This document shows, piece after piece, positions 21,501 through 33,495 of a stretch of 64,000 nucleotides of DNA (its first letter is position 1; every line of letters starts with the position of its first letter). This DNA is from Paramacrobiotus metropolitanus (taxonomy: Eukaryota > Tardigrada > Eutardigrada > Parachela > Macrobiotidae). Under the pieces are notes generated by a model. The model worked only from the letters and a program-made list of their open reading frames with translations, ran no database searches and was not told where the DNA came from. Location: NCBI RefSeq assembly GCF_019649055.1, contig NW_026570460.1, positions 1 to 64,000 on the forward strand, given 5' to 3'. The position numbers and the translations under genes are program-made.

Positions 21501-22659
21501 GCAACCGAAGAAGTAAAAGTTTTAAAAGTTTTAAAAGTTTTTTTAAAAGTTTTAAGACTTGGCCCACTTTGTACCTACAGTGACCGAAGATAACCTTTAG
21601 ACCTATAGAAGAACAAAATTAAACTAAGGAAGCTAAGAAAACCTAAGCAGAGAGTGCCGTGCTTGTCATCTCATCAATATACGTATGTAACATGTGCCCG
21701 ATTTAACCTTCACGAGTTTTTCGGTTATTGCAGCTTTCAGGGAACGATATTGTAATTACCGGCCATGCTGGTTATGCGAATGGACGTGGTGTGACATGCA
21801 CGAACAGTTATGCAAGGATAGACTAACGGGGAAATGTTCCAGCGGAGATCAGATTTCCACACAAACAGAGGAGCGGAAGTTCATTCACAAGGTCTTAAAC
21901 ATTCCGTTTTTGGAAGAAAAACAAGACAACGAGAAATCGCAACAAGTGCTTCGGTTATTAGCAGCCATATACCTTAAGGACGCAAATGGTGATTTCCTCT
22001 TGTGTAGTTCTCACTTGGGTGACTTGAAAAAAATTACCGCAGAAGAAGCTGAAGAACCAATTGGTTGTGGCGATATCGTGCTGGCCGGTGTCGGAATACG
22101 GATCGTAACGTCTGACGGGAAACGAGAAATTGAGCTATTTTCATCAGGACTCCCTTTCAGAATTAATGCGGACAATCTGGATGTTTCTATGCACACATTC
22201 CTTAGAGAACTGTATTCAGAGAAGTTTCTGAACGCAAAACTTGTTTATCAGTTGTTCTACAAGTCCAAGTTTTATGATCTCGGCGTCAGGGATGGGAGTG
22301 ACCAGGATGATTACTGGCGGCAAGTCAAAACCATCAAAAAAGAACATTCTTCTTGTGGAGAACGGTGCGCTCTGAGAAACGCTTCCCTGAATAAAAACGG
22401 AATCAGAAGCGTTCCGCTGAAACCAAACAGAGATGGCAACCCGCATATTATGATTAAGCTGGACCAATCAGCCGCAAGCGAAAGCATCGTAATGGACGCC
22501 GAGGAGATCAAATTTTTCGTTGATGTCACGTTGTTATCATCAAACACGGACAATCTACTCAACGTTGCTCGGGAATGCCCGTCACTCTCCGAGACCAGAA
22601 CAGATCCTGAAACGCTGGAGCATGTTAGCGATTTATCAGATCTGTCCTTCTTTTACTAG
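18512..22659 (+). CDS. XK-related-like multi-pass membrane protein with Cys-rich C-terminal domain, copy A (one frameshift)
   Basis: Three exons fit in phase. Exon 1 is 18512-19014, followed by an 81-bp intron with donor GTAAG and acceptor TTCTTTTCTTAG. Exon 2 is 19096-20058 (donor TTAG|GTAAGA). Exon 3 is 21734-22659 (acceptor GGTTATTGCAG). The start ATG follows GTTAAAGAACC. The protein has about seven hydrophobic segments. VDVATDINLITDLW in the second segment and KSHLTEITYESAFQLFIVF resemble the DxxTD and ESaPQL-type motifs of XK-related proteins, a family that includes phospholipid scramblases. Exon 3 adds about 308 soluble residues beginning with a Cys/His cluster (CxxC, CNYRPCWLCEWTWC, HEQLC) that could bind zinc. 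An extra T in the run near 19699 shifts exon 2 relative to copies B and D, so this copy is either a pseudogene or has a consensus error. The family call is moderate; scramblase activity is not shown. Confidence 0.55.
20515..21095. repeat. Intronic hairpin of TTGCTGACCGAC arrays around a CCTAAGAAA core
   Basis: The left arm (20515-20700) is a degenerate array of TTTGCTGACCGAC. The right arm (20933-21095) is the inverted array GTCGGTCAGCAAATTG. The core (20745-20900) is rich in AAACCTAGAAA / CCTAAGAAA. It lies inside intron 2 of the XK-like gene and is not coding. Copy B keeps the left arm and core but has lost most right-arm units. Confidence 0.75.
21110..21265. mobile_element. MITE with TA target duplication, copy A only
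   Basis: The ends CTGTAGCCGCTAG and CTAGCGGCTACAG extend as a pair of about 28 bases including GGCACCAC / GTGGTGCC, with TA at 21108-21109 and 21266-21267. An inner hairpin GCGCACACG / CGTGTGCGC sits in the middle. It is absent at the same place in copies B and D, so it arrived after the cassette duplicated. Confidence 0.7.
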
Positions 22660-23269
22660 GGCAATGCACTCGCTTTTTGTCGGGTACTGCTGGACCGAAA
22701 CATAGATAACTTACGTATATGAAATTAAACTTACCTTATTGCTGATGACAGAAATTTTAACTAGGTACGCATTTAAGTTGCTTTAAAGCAGACGTAAATT
22801 TGTAAAATGATGACAAGCAACAGGAAATGCGGCAAGTACATACAATCGACAAGGTACGAGTAGTGGACGAATGAACCGTCGCAATATTTACGTCGGCAAA
22901 TTTTTCAAACTTTTCGGTCGACTAGCACCTGACCAGCTCTGTGGAGCTTTGTATTCCCTCACACCAGACGCTGGGAATTGAAGCCCAGCCGTGTATTCCC
23001 GATGCTAGTACATCTGATCTTGGAATAAAGGCGACTATTACTATGGACGCTGTAAAAGTGTAAATGTGGTTCCACCGATAACCGCTATTCATGCATAAAG
23101 CTATCGGTATAACGGCGTCCACTGTACGGCAGTCATCATGCCTATTACACCAGAAACAAGAGATCACATTTTGGTCATTATGCCTCAGCAGAGCGTTTTT
23201 GCGGTTTGCGGTATTCAGACAACATTATAAGGCTTCATTCTGTATTTTTTTCTTCTAATTAACTCGGTC
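22660..23269. other. Cassette spacer, no gene seen
   Basis: It is collinear with 32364-32811, with extra sequence near 22780-22930 in copy A. No ORF is maintained between copies. Confidence 0.5.
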
Positions 23270-24300
23270 TTAAGGGATTTGGCCCGGTACATAGTACCAA
23301 ATTCGGGTACATACACGGGACCTTCCGCTGTCGCGCACTCCTAAACACTTTTTTGCATTGCTTTATGACATTTTGTAGCCAAAGGATTTGTATACGTAGG
23401 CCGTGACGGTAAGCGTGAAATCCGTTTGCACGCGCAACATCCGGTTCGGGAGTTATTAGTGAAATAAAATTCCAAAGGTTTAAACGCGCGGAGGTGTACC
23501 AAAAGTCTCATTAAGAAACGATGCTCTTCAAATTTTGCACGAAAATGCACATCACTATGAAGATCGTTTTGGTACCAACCAGCTTCTACCATTTTTTTCA
23601 AATTTTAAAATGAATGATTTTAATTTTAAAATGAATAATAACTTTGAAATTATTTCAAAAATTTTAAAAATTAATTTAAAATTTGAAAAAAATTGTAGAA
23701 AGCTGGTTCGGTAAATTATCGGTGTAATCTGTAACACCATAATTACTGTATGTACAGCAATACGGCAATGGCAATACATCATTAATGTCAACCATTAAAT
23801 TCGTGTTTGGCCACGCCCATTGGACCAGTGCCGATGACAGTATTTTTTAAGTGTTCCCCATACCTATTGTGTCTTCGAGCAAAAGATTCTCACAATTTTC
23901 TCAGAGGGGAGGTGGTGACCGAGCCCTGGTCAGTAACCCAATATTATTGCGAAAATCGTTACTCGGATGTGTCTGACCAAAATGGTGGAGTGAAAGTAAT
24001 ACACAGGAATGCTGATTTTCGAATAATTTCGTGACATTTTCGAAGCTGTAACCATCGTTACCAATTTTTTACTAACACGTAAGCGTTAAGGGATTTGGCC
24101 CGGTACACAGCACCAAATTTGTATACATCTACGGCAACTTTTACTGTCGCGCGCTCCCGAACCCTCTTTTACATTGCTTTATAATACTTTGTAGCCAAAG
24201 AATTCGTATACATAGACGAAAAAACCGTTTGTGCGCGCAGCATCCGGTTCGGGAGTTATTAGTGAAATAAAATTCCAAAAGTTTAAACGAACGGACCGTG
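23270..24300. repeat. Rearranged foldback element of copy A
   Basis: The left arm 23270-23620 matches copy B, and the inverted partner stops at AGCTGGTTCGGTA near 23713. After a 215-bp block, 23936-24300 is the reverse complement of copy B's right arm and its outer flank (33260-33650). The 215-bp block (23716-23935, ending GAGCCCTGGT) recurs as a direct repeat at 24440-24652. Confidence 0.65.
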
Positions 24301-24652
24301 TGCTGCATTTCAGAGCTCGATACGTGGCGAGAATCTTTAAAAATGCCACTTTTTCAAAACAGTGAATTAGGAAGCAAAACCAAATCAAGGAGTAAAACTA
24401 CAGTGGTAATGGATTAAACACAGAACTCGCAAGATAAGTTTATCAGTGTAATGAGTAATCTGTAACACCATATGCGTAGCAATACGGCAGTACGCAATAC
24501 ATGCAATAATGTCGCCCGTTAAATAAATTCGTGTTTGGCCACGCCCACTGGACCATTGTCGATGAAGTATTTTTTAAGTGTTCCCCATACCAATTGTGTC
24601 TTCAAACAAAAGGTGAGATTTTTCTGAGGGGGGAGGTGGTGACCGAGCCCTG

Positions 24653-25704
24653 GTGAGTTTTCTGGACCCCTCACTTACTGTTACAGTCATACACTTTTGG
24701 CATACTTTACCGATACTTTTTCGCTGACGCAAACGTAACTTTAACCGAGAGTGCCCGATAAATTTGGTGTATTGTAGAAGCTTTGAGTGAAAGCTGAAAA
24801 TAAGACCGCGCTAACCATTTATACTTTCAAGGTGAGTGCTTAAGAAATTTTGCAGAAGTGCACAATCTGCACCTGGTGGGCAGGCCTCCATTCTTTTTGC
24901 TCGCCCTTTATCTTCCCCCTGCCAGCTTACCTATTTCGACGTCGCGCGTATTGTACATACGTACGAACAAAACACTTATTGCGCACTCGTAAGAAATTGA
25001 ATTAAAAATGGTAGTAAAAAGTAATAACAACCTTCCTTTCAGTCATACCTATATATCGTTATAATAATCCTAATTATTATCCGCTAGTGAAGGCGCAAAC
25101 TACTAACTAAGAAAGCGTAGCAACACCAGGGACCTTCACTGTCCAGCGCTACGCACACAATCGCACAGCATACCCAAGACATTAATACAAGTACGCGTAC
25201 ATGAATCATCACTTAATTCAGCATTGTGCGTGTGTACAGTGTAACCGTTAAAAACAACCTTTCAGCATTTAGAATTTTTGGGTTAACATGATGAATTTAT
25301 GAAGAAGACGCATTAAGCGATTTGGCCCGGTCCATAGCACCAATTTCGGGTACATACATCCACGGGAACAGAATGGCTGTTAGAATATTCCAAAAGGTTT
25401 AAATGCAATCAGAGGTACCAAAAGCCTCGTTATCAACCGATCGTATTATGTGAGTGGATGACCTTTTATTAGCTGTAAATCTGTAGAGCATGCTGTTAGG
25501 ACCGTAAAAGGAAAGGGGATATCTGCCAGTCAGTACAAAGTACGCGGTTAAAAAATTATTCACAAAATTAATCAACAAACACTGTACAAACAGAACGCGT
25601 ATTCAATACGCATACAGGTATTAATAAACCGGGTTCGAACAGAGAATCGCTTCTTCGCGCAATATGCGTTAACACGAAGCATGTACACTGTTCCAGCCAC
25701 GGCG
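24653..25704. other. Spacer between cassette copies A and B
   Basis: It is collinear with 33652-34782. It contains a single arm of the GGCCCGGTACAT family (25313-25440). A GGTTCGAAC word at 25631 resembles a tRNA B box, but no cloverleaf surrounds it. No gene was seen. Confidence 0.5.
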
Positions 25705-26151
25705 CTAGCGTGCCGCATCGTCTGCTTCCGCCCAGTCCGCGGTCATCTCCAGGAAGGCGCGCACCCCGGCCCCGCGCTCCTGATAGCGCGCGCAGACGTG
25801 CAGCACTTCCGCCCGGAAGCACGCCGCCCGCTCCTGATCCTCAGCGTCCAGCCGCGCCCACGTCTCGCTGCACTGGCGGACCAGGCGAAGCTGGCTGGGC
25901 GTTGCGCACAAGGACTCCAACTCTGGTGAATCGGCTACCTTTTTATCGTCCCGCTCGAGGAAGTGCTCCAGGTACGGGTAAATCAACCAGCCCAACAGGG
26001 CACCGCCCACCACGCCGATAATCGTCGGGAGGTTGCAGACAATCCACAATCCACACGGGTACTGCTTCTCGGCCAGGGAGCAGAGAAATCCCAACGAACC
26101 GTTGCTGGCGGATGAAGCCATCATGGCGTATTGCAGATTTATAGAAGACAC
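25705..26151 (-). CDS. 148-aa glycine-zipper membrane-anchored protein, copy B
   Basis: It is intact, with the same length and layout as copy A: Ser-rich start (MSSINLQYAMMASSASNG), one membrane segment at residues 33-60 with the glycine zipper unchanged, then a charged helical tail (ARLDAEDQERAACFRAEVL). About 23 residues differ from copy A, mostly in the tail and at the membrane exit (LIYPYLEHFLERDD). The frame is uninterrupted and no length changes separate A from B, which supports selection on the protein. Function is unknown. Confidence 0.65.
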   Translation of the reverse strand: MSSINLQYAMMASSASNGSLGFLCSLAEKQYPCGLWIVCNLPTIIGVVGGALLGWLIYPYLEHFLERDDKKVADSPELESLCATPSQLRLVRQCSETWARLDAEDQERAACFRAEVLHVCARYQERGAGVRAFLEMTADWAEADDAAR

Positions 26152-26260
26152 TAAACAACGGACGAGCGAAGCGAGACGGCGTTTTATAGATGAGATTTGA
26201 GCTCTGTGTAATCCAAAATTGTACTAGAAACTAAATGATTGCAACCGGTATTCGTTGTGT

Positions 26261-26269
26261 ATTTTTATA
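26261..26269 (-). promoter_or_regulatory. TATA box (TATAAAAAT) of copy B
   Basis: It has the same position and context as in copy A, about 110 bases upstream of the ATG. Confidence 0.6.
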
Positions 26270-26279
26270 CGGCGTCAAC

Positions 26280-27840
26280 CGCCTCCGGAAACGGACAAGC
26301 GTATTCTCCGCTAATGCTGTTGTTCATTTCACAGTAGCACCGATAAAAACACTAATCATTCAGCTATATAGGTAGAATTAAGAGGTAGGTATATAGGTAG
26401 TTTCTTCGTTAGAATTCTTAAAAGGCTGCCAACTGTTTTTATGGATTCACGCCAAAGTGATTCCAGTACAGCGTAACGTATACTCGTAATTTCCAGTTTA
26501 TTCGTGCCGCAACTCGTGTCTGCACGAGCACTGCATGGTCCGTAATACTCGTAATTGTGTTGGTTAATAACCTGTTTCACAGGTGATGGGTAGCGTCAAA
26601 TAATGTTAACGCGATTTCTCGCTGCAGCTTGTTTTTTCCGCATAATCGAGCGGTAAGAGTTGCCGGCCAGTATAAAGCACATAATTAAGTGCTGTAAAGC
26701 ACACATAATTAAGTGCTGCGCTCATTAATCTTCAGTACTTCGATAGTCCGGCTTACTGGAAGCAATTTCGTGACAGGATTTATAACGGAACTTACGGAAG
26801 TAACCAGTACATGGTATTAAATTCTTGCACATCCACGGAAACTCTCGATGTCGCGCATTCCCAAACATGGTGTAGCCAAAATTAAACTGCTCTCACCATC
26901 CGATCACTTTCGCTGTATATTTCGCACAACTAATCACCCGCGCAATCGAATTTTTTGAAGGTACCTAATTGGTACTGCTTAGCATGTGACCTTTAGATAA
27001 AAGATGCGACAATTGCTAATACATTCATGAATTTCACGCGTAAAAATATTCTAAAGGCACGTAAAAAAATGCATTAAGGTACAAGAATTTGAAATTCAAG
27101 CTTTCGTAATATTTAAGAAGTAATTTTCTGGGTTTCGTTGTAAAAACCCTTTTGTACCCTGGTGAAATCTAAACACGTGGGTGATAAAAACGAATACAAA
27201 GGTGATCGGTTATTGAGAAACTTCTAAGTACCAAATTCTTATTCTTGGAATTTGGACCGATCTTCTTCAAATTCTGCATGTAAAGGCTTATAAATATAAA
27301 ACTTTTTATACGGAAACGTCCTAGTATTTTTTCATAATTATTTCCAAATTTTGCTATGCATTAGTATTGCCGAAGATTTTCGGATGAGTCATGAATGTAC
27401 ATTTGGCATCCAGACGTTTCTGCCTGACCGTAAATTCGTATCCGGACGGTTTTCGCCTGAGTGTAAAATTCGTTACGGTGCTCCGTCGTCTCGGCTGTCC
27501 CGCATATACAATAATCTATTTCCCTGAATAACAACAAACATCTCGCAAAATGGTAAAAAGAGAAAACAATTACAAATATACTCGTATACCTCTACTGTAT
27601 TAATAAAACGCAATACACCGGGTGGCTGAACAAAATGGGAGTCTCACAAAAGTGACCGTAGCCCGTGAATGGAGAATCGCTGACAAATATACATCATGGT
27701 GCGTTTGATAGATAAAATTGTCTAGTATTTGTTTTTGGTAACTAGAATTTAATTTCCTGGTTGCGGGAGGAGGTTTGTCATGTTAAGCCACCAGCACCCA
27801 AAATGTTTATCGTGTCCCAGTATTTCAGCCTTATTCCAGA
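26280..27840. repeat. Non-coding spacer of cassette copy B
   Basis: It is collinear with 16280-17850. It includes a copy-specific local duplication of CACATAATTAAGTGCTG near 26690-26720. Confidence 0.55.
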
Positions 27841-28113
27841 CCACAAACACTTTCATGTCCGGAAAAAATCGCCATTGACGGCGATGATTTTCGGGGCCGT
27901 TAGCGTGATGGCTGAAGTCGGCAAATTGTTTTGCTCTGGATTTAAACCCATTCAAACAACATCCCTGGAAGAATTTTTGCTGACGCTGCTGGAAAGATCT
28001 CGAGAACGCAATGGGAAAAGAAAACGTGGTTATCTATCAAGACAACGCTCCGTGCCAACGTGCGACGTCAGTGCAGTCATTTTTACCGGCTGATGCACCC
28101 CCAGGTTTTGTCT
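27840..28113 (+). pseudogene. Tc1/mariner-like transposase relic, copy B
   Basis: Segments SPLTAMIFGAVSVMAEVGK and, after a frame change, NVVIYQDNAPCQRATSVQSF resemble the region around the second catalytic Asp of Tc1/mariner-type DDE transposases (DNAPCH). The third acidic residue region and both element ends are missing. Confidence 0.5.
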
Positions 28114-28215
28114 AACGGCTCCGTCCCGCCGACACCAGTGTGTGCGATTGAATTCCAATTAATTCCACTGTTTTGCATGGTAGTCTGACTAGTCTCTTAG
28201 ATATTCTTTTCTTAG

Positions 28216-31200
28216 TGCAAGAAGCTTTGTGCAGGCGTGGAAAACACCTTCCAATGAATTCATTCAGAACTATGGTCCCAGCAACGACGTTGAATTTCAG
28301 GATATGAGGCTACAGAAATCCCACCTGACTGAGATTAGATATGAATCAGCATTCCAGTTATTTATTGTATATGTATGGGGAGTGTTTGTGGACGGCTGGT
28401 CCTGGGCAGCAAACTTATCATTTATGGCATCTGTACTATCTGTGGCTAAATTCTTCCCATTTTACAGTATGCTGCCCAGAAAGTGCGCTTTTCATGTTCG
28501 ATTGTTCATGGAAAAAGATTACATAACGTTCGAGGAAGCCGAAGAATTACTTATCAGCAAACTCGAGGTCTTCGGAGTAACATTTTTGAACCTAACCTTT
28601 ACTCTATGGATCATTGGTTACCTTGTGCGTTTAACAACGTTCAACTGGATAGCATCCCTTGCCATGGTTTTATTCGACATTCTGGTGATTTTTATTTTCC
28701 TAGTCTTCTCTTACCGGCGCTTACGCAAATATTCCTCGTCCAACTTATCTCATTTAAACGGTAAACTTAGTGACAGTGTAATTGCCTGTTGTTCGGAGTT
28801 CTTTCTAACGGTGCTCCACTTTTTGCCGGCACCATTTGTGGGGATTCTGAGCCGACGTGGGACAATGCTTATATTGATCATAATACTCATTAATTGTGTC
28901 ATAGCCCTTTTTATTGAATTTTTCGACTGGACTATACCCGTGTATTGTGTAGCGTTATCATCAGAAACCATGGAACGGATGCAATTGGTGCCGTTACTGT
29001 CGAAATGGTTTTATTTTTTAGCTGTTTTTATTGCCGCATCTGTTTTAATGGTAGCAGCATTAGATTGGGTGTCCTGGCTTTCCTGGGTATCGCTTATTCA
29101 CTATTATTACGCCAACAATCATTTACCTGGCACTGCAGGCACTAATCCCTGGAAATCGTCGCATCGAAAAAAGTGTTCAAAATGCTTAGGTAAGGACTAA
29201 CTGACCAGAGCGAAGCAAAAGTTTCAGAAATTCAGCGTTGTTGGTATATTTGCCTTAGAGAACTTGACAGAACGTCGTCAAAGAACCAGTGCTATCATTA
29301 AAACTTTAATTTCTTTCCCAACACCCGTATAATCCACTAAAATCCCAGAAGCTCTTCTCCCGGAGCAATCTTGTTCCCTGCAGATGGGAGATGTATGGTA
29401 GAAAATGTGTGACACCGCGGTATTACGCCTATGACAACTAGGGGCCGAACATTCGCCGCCGGGTAATCTCGCCAAGCGACGTTTCGCGGGGCATTTAGTC
29501 GGCAGTGTATCCCTCGCGAGACAATTCATCGGGAGGCCGTTTGGATGTCGAGACATTCAGCCACGAGGCCGTCTCGACTGAGAGACCTTTGTTTCATGGG
29601 ACAAATTTTTATTAGGATTATTAGTATTGCCGCCGTTTACAGATCGACAGTTTGCTGACCGCCATCTTGCTGACCGACGACTAGCTGACAACCTTTGCTG
29701 ATCTATAAAACGTTTATGCGACAATTTGTTGAAGCGACACCATGACGATCAACAGCTTGCTGAACGACGTTTTGCTGATACGAAATTTTGCTGAACACCG
29801 ACACTTTGCTGACGAACTTTTGATGTCCAACAAAATATCTTCCCGAAACCCTGTACGAACCCAGGAAACCTACGAAGTCCTAAGAAAACATTAGAAACCT
29901 AGAAAAACCAAATAAAACCTAGAAACCTTAAAACCTAAGAAAACGCGGCCAATGTTACAAAACTGCAAAGCAAAAACGAACATTAAGACGTAATAAAACA
30001 AGAACAAAACTAAAAACCTCACAAAAGTACTCAGGAAACTAGGAAATCCCACAACCTGATCGATAAGCAACCTGCCGATCAACAAAAGAGTTTCCGCAAA
30101 GCGTCGGGCAGCGGAACTGGATGTCAGTAAACTGACGTGCTACCATTAAGTAAACAGTTGTCGTGCAATATAATTGAATAAAATAAAGACGTGTGCGGTG
30201 GAAATAATGCACTTCCCGGACCACGACCAGTCGGAGGAATAGAGCGACTCTTAATCTCAACTTCTTATGTATTTCATGGAGCGAAAGGTTAAGGATGTTG
30301 ATGTACAAGTATGAGATGATATGCAAGGATGAAGAAGAGGATCCGGAACCCGAAAGCCTGCTGAAAGAGAAGACACGAAAGGAAACACAAGGGATGCGTG
30401 AAGTTATACGTTACCTGTCCGACGCTAGATGGTAGCTGAAGCGTATGAGTATGACAAATCCATCAACCTGGCGCTACAGGGCATGAAGATCGAAGGGACC
30501 GAAAGGTCACGGCAAACAAGTGGGATCAAGTGGGTAGCCTGTTACGTCACGAGACTATCCGAAGATGATAATGCACGTCGACGAAGTAGAGGAATGACCC
30601 CTGACAATAGGTGAAAGGTCACCCAGAGGTCAGTTTGAACAGCCTCACTTGGAAAGAGAAGACCAGAGCAAAAGCCTGAAGTTAATCAGATCGAGTAACA
30701 AGACTCTACTTTTGTTGGGATTACAACTCTTGACATTTGTGTGGGCGACGAGCGCCTTATATAGCCCTGGGCACTCGCAGGTGCTGGCTCTTCGTACGCG
30801 CAGGTACGGGTCTGAGAACAATAGGGATTTAGAATCTAACCAATAAGAGACATCTGTGGACACGTGGACTAATCACACCGCTGCACAACTACACGTGGAC
30901 TAATGAGAACATGAGGTCAACTAATACACTAGAACAATAGGTTGAGCTACGTCATCGAAGCGCGGTCACGTCGAAATGGCAAGTCGCGGTCAAAGTTCTC
31001 TGCTGGGGATTTCTGAGAAGTCGAAACTGAGACTCGGGGTCATGACTCGAGAAGAAGCTGTAGTAAAGCCTAAGCCGTATCGTCAAGGGTAGAAGTAGTA
31101 GAAGTAGTACCGATGTGTACTAAGGCACGCCAGTACACGTCACAGTCAAAGGAAGCTACCCGCATGGCCGCTTGGATGGCTACCATGCAAGTAGCTTCTT

Positions 31201-32363
31201 TTGACTGTTTTACTGTAGCCGGCAAATCGCTTCTGCCGTTTTTACTTTGGCCGCAGTTCATTTTGGCAGACTCTTATTTTGGTCTAGTTTAGGCAAGAAA
31301 ACCTTACTTTCGATGTAACTACGTTGCGATTGTTCCATAATCTTTCAAATAAACTAAGAATGGTCAAAGGATCGATTAGGCAGCCATTGTATTTGCTGCA
31401 TTCCACCGGCTGGAGCCTAGCATTGTGGCCCAACATGGTCCTTGTTTCCTCATCAATATAACATACGCCCGATTTTAGCCTTATACGAGTTTTTCGGTTA
31501 TTGCAGCTTTCAGGGAACGATACTGTAATTACCGGCCATGCTGGTTATGCGAATGGACGTGGTGTGACATGCACGAGCAGCTATGCAGGGATAAACTAAC
31601 GGGGAACTGTTCCACTGGAGACCAGATTTCCACAGAAACAGAGGAGCGGAAGTTCATTCACAATGCCTTAAACGTTCCGTTTTTGGAAGAAAAACAAGAC
31701 AATGAGAAATCGCAACAAGTGCTTCGGTTATTAGCGGCCATATACCTTAAGGACGGTAATGGAGATTTTCTCTTGTGCAGTTCTCACTTGGGTGACTTGA
31801 AAAAAATTACAGCAGAAGAACCAATTTGTTGTGGCGATATCGTGCTGGCCGGTGTTGGAATACGGATTGTAACGTCTGATGGGAAACGAGAAATTGAGTT
31901 ATTTTCATCTGGAAATACCTTCAGAATTAATGCGGACATCCTGAATGTTTCCATGCACACATTCCTTAGAGAACTGTATTCGGAGAACTTTCTGAACGCA
32001 AAACTGGCTTATCAGTTGTTTTACAAGTCCAAATTTTATGATCTCGGTGTCAGGGATGGGAATGACCAGGATGATTACTGGAGGCAAGTCAAAACCATTA
32101 AAAAAGAACATTCTTCTTGTGGAGAACAGTGCGCTCTAAGAAACGTTTCCCTGAATAAGAACGGAATCAGAGGCGTTCCGCTGAAACCAAACAGAAAAGA
32201 CAACCCGCATATTATGATCAAGCTGGACCATTCAGCCGCAAGTGAGAGCACCGTGATGGACGTCGAGGAGACCAAATTTTTCGTTGATGTCACGTTGTTA
32301 TCATCAAATACGGATAATCCACTTAACGTTGATCGGGAATGCCCGTCACTGTCCGAGACCTGA
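28216..32363 (+). CDS. XK-related-like membrane protein, copy B, first coding exon missing
   Basis: Exon 2 (28216-29189) is fully open, without copy A's frameshift, and keeps its acceptor (TTCTTTTCTTAG) and donor (TTAG|GTAAGG). Exon 3 is 31507-32363 behind the same GGTTATTGCAG acceptor. The counterpart of copy A exon 1 (18512-19014) is absent: the sequence jumps from the Tc1 relic flank to AGTCTCTTAGATATTC just before exon 2. The C terminus ends at PSLSET, about 20 residues earlier than copy A. A 9-base in-frame deletion (A has an extra acidic-Ala run after ITAEE) preserves the frame. Many differences from copy A alter the protein. It could be a 5'-truncated pseudogene, could start at an internal Met such as the one in exon 2 (QDMRLQKS), or could use an undetected exon. 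Confidence 0.5.
29645..30140. repeat. Intronic TTGCTGACCGAC hairpin, copy B, right arm shortened
   Basis: It matches 20515-21095 up to GATCGATAAGCAACCTGCC, then lacks most inverted GTCGGTCAGCAA units. Confidence 0.65.
30149..31142. mobile_element. About 1-kb insertion specific to copies B and D
   Basis: It is absent from copy A, which goes from GTGCTACCATTA directly into its MITE. The insert contains AATAAAATAAAG near 30178, a TATATAG word (30759) and a frame interrupted only by a C-run difference (open for 138 codons in the second 20-kb copy, with segments ALQGMKIEGTERSRQTSG and NKTLLLLGLQLLTFVW). No reverse transcriptase, gag motif, LTR ends or target duplication could be shown. Retro-element debris is possible. 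Confidence 0.45.
31147..31202. repeat. Short hairpin CAGTCAAAGGAAGCTAC
   Basis: CAGTCAAAGGAAGCTAC pairs with GTAGCTTCTTTTGACTG across a loop that itself contains CATGG repeats. In copy A the right half has diverged (GGATGGCTATACCGATCAG). Confidence 0.5.
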
Positions 32364-32811
32364 GCGCGTTAGCCAGCGATTTATCTGATCTGTCCTTCTT
32401 TACTAGGACAATGCACTCGCTTTTTCGGGTACTGCTAGACCGAAGCGTAGATAAGTTACATGAAATTAAATTTACCTTATTGCTGATGACAGAAATTTGA
32501 TCTGTATTCCGTCACACCAGACGTAGGAAATTGATGTCCAGCCGTGTATTCCCGATGCTAGTACATCTGATCTGGGAATAAAGGCGACTATTACTATGTT
32601 CCACGTCATTTCCACCGATAACCGCTATTCATGCATAAAGCTATAGGTATAACCACGTTTACGGCGTCCACTGTACGGCAGTAATCATGCCTATCACACC
32701 AGAAACAAGAGATCACGTTTTGGTCATTATGCCTCAGCAGAGCGTTTCTGCGGTTATTCAGACAACATTATAAGGCTTCGTTCTGTTTTTTTTCTTCTGA
32801 TTAACTCGGTC

Positions 32812-33495
32812 TTAAGGGATTTGGCCCGGTACATCGTACCAAATTCGGGTACATACACGGGACTTTTCGCTGTCGCGCATTCCTAAACACTTTTTTGCAT
32901 TGCTTTATGACATTTTGTAGCCAAAGGATTTGTATACGTAGGCACGAAATCCGTTTGCTCGCGCAACAGCCGGTTCGGGAGTTGTTAGTGAAATAAAATT
33001 CCCAAAGATTAAACGCGCGGAGGTGTACCAAAAGTCTCATTTAGAACCGCTGCTCTTCTGATTTTGCAAGAAAACGCACATTACTATGAAGATCGTTTTG
33101 GTGCCGAACGAGCTTTCTACCATTTTTTCAAATTTTAAAATGAATTTCAAAAATTTAAAAAATTAATTTAAAATTTGAAAAAAATGGTAGAAAGCTGGTT
33201 CGGTACCAAAACGATCTTCATAGTAATGTGCGTTTTCGTGCAAAATTTGAAGAGCATCGGTTCATACTGAGACTTTTGGTACACCTCCGCGCGTTTAAAC
33301 TTTAGGAATTTTATTTCACTAATAACTCCCAAACCGGATGCTGCGCGCACAAACGGTTTTTTCGTCTATGTATACGAATCCTTTGGCTAGAAAATCTTAT
33401 AAAGCAATGCAAAAAAGTGTTTGGGAGCGCGCGACAGTGAAAGTTGCCGTGGATGTATACAAATTTGGTGCAATGTGCCGGGCCGAATTCCTTAA
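32812..33495. mobile_element. Foldback element, GGCCCGGTACAT family, copy B (full)
   Basis: Arms of about 334 bases (32812-33145 and 33162-33495) pair closely, starting TTAAGGGATTTGGCCCGG. The arms meet in an A/T-only centre. Open frames within are mirror images of each other. It is likely non-autonomous. Confidence 0.8.
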
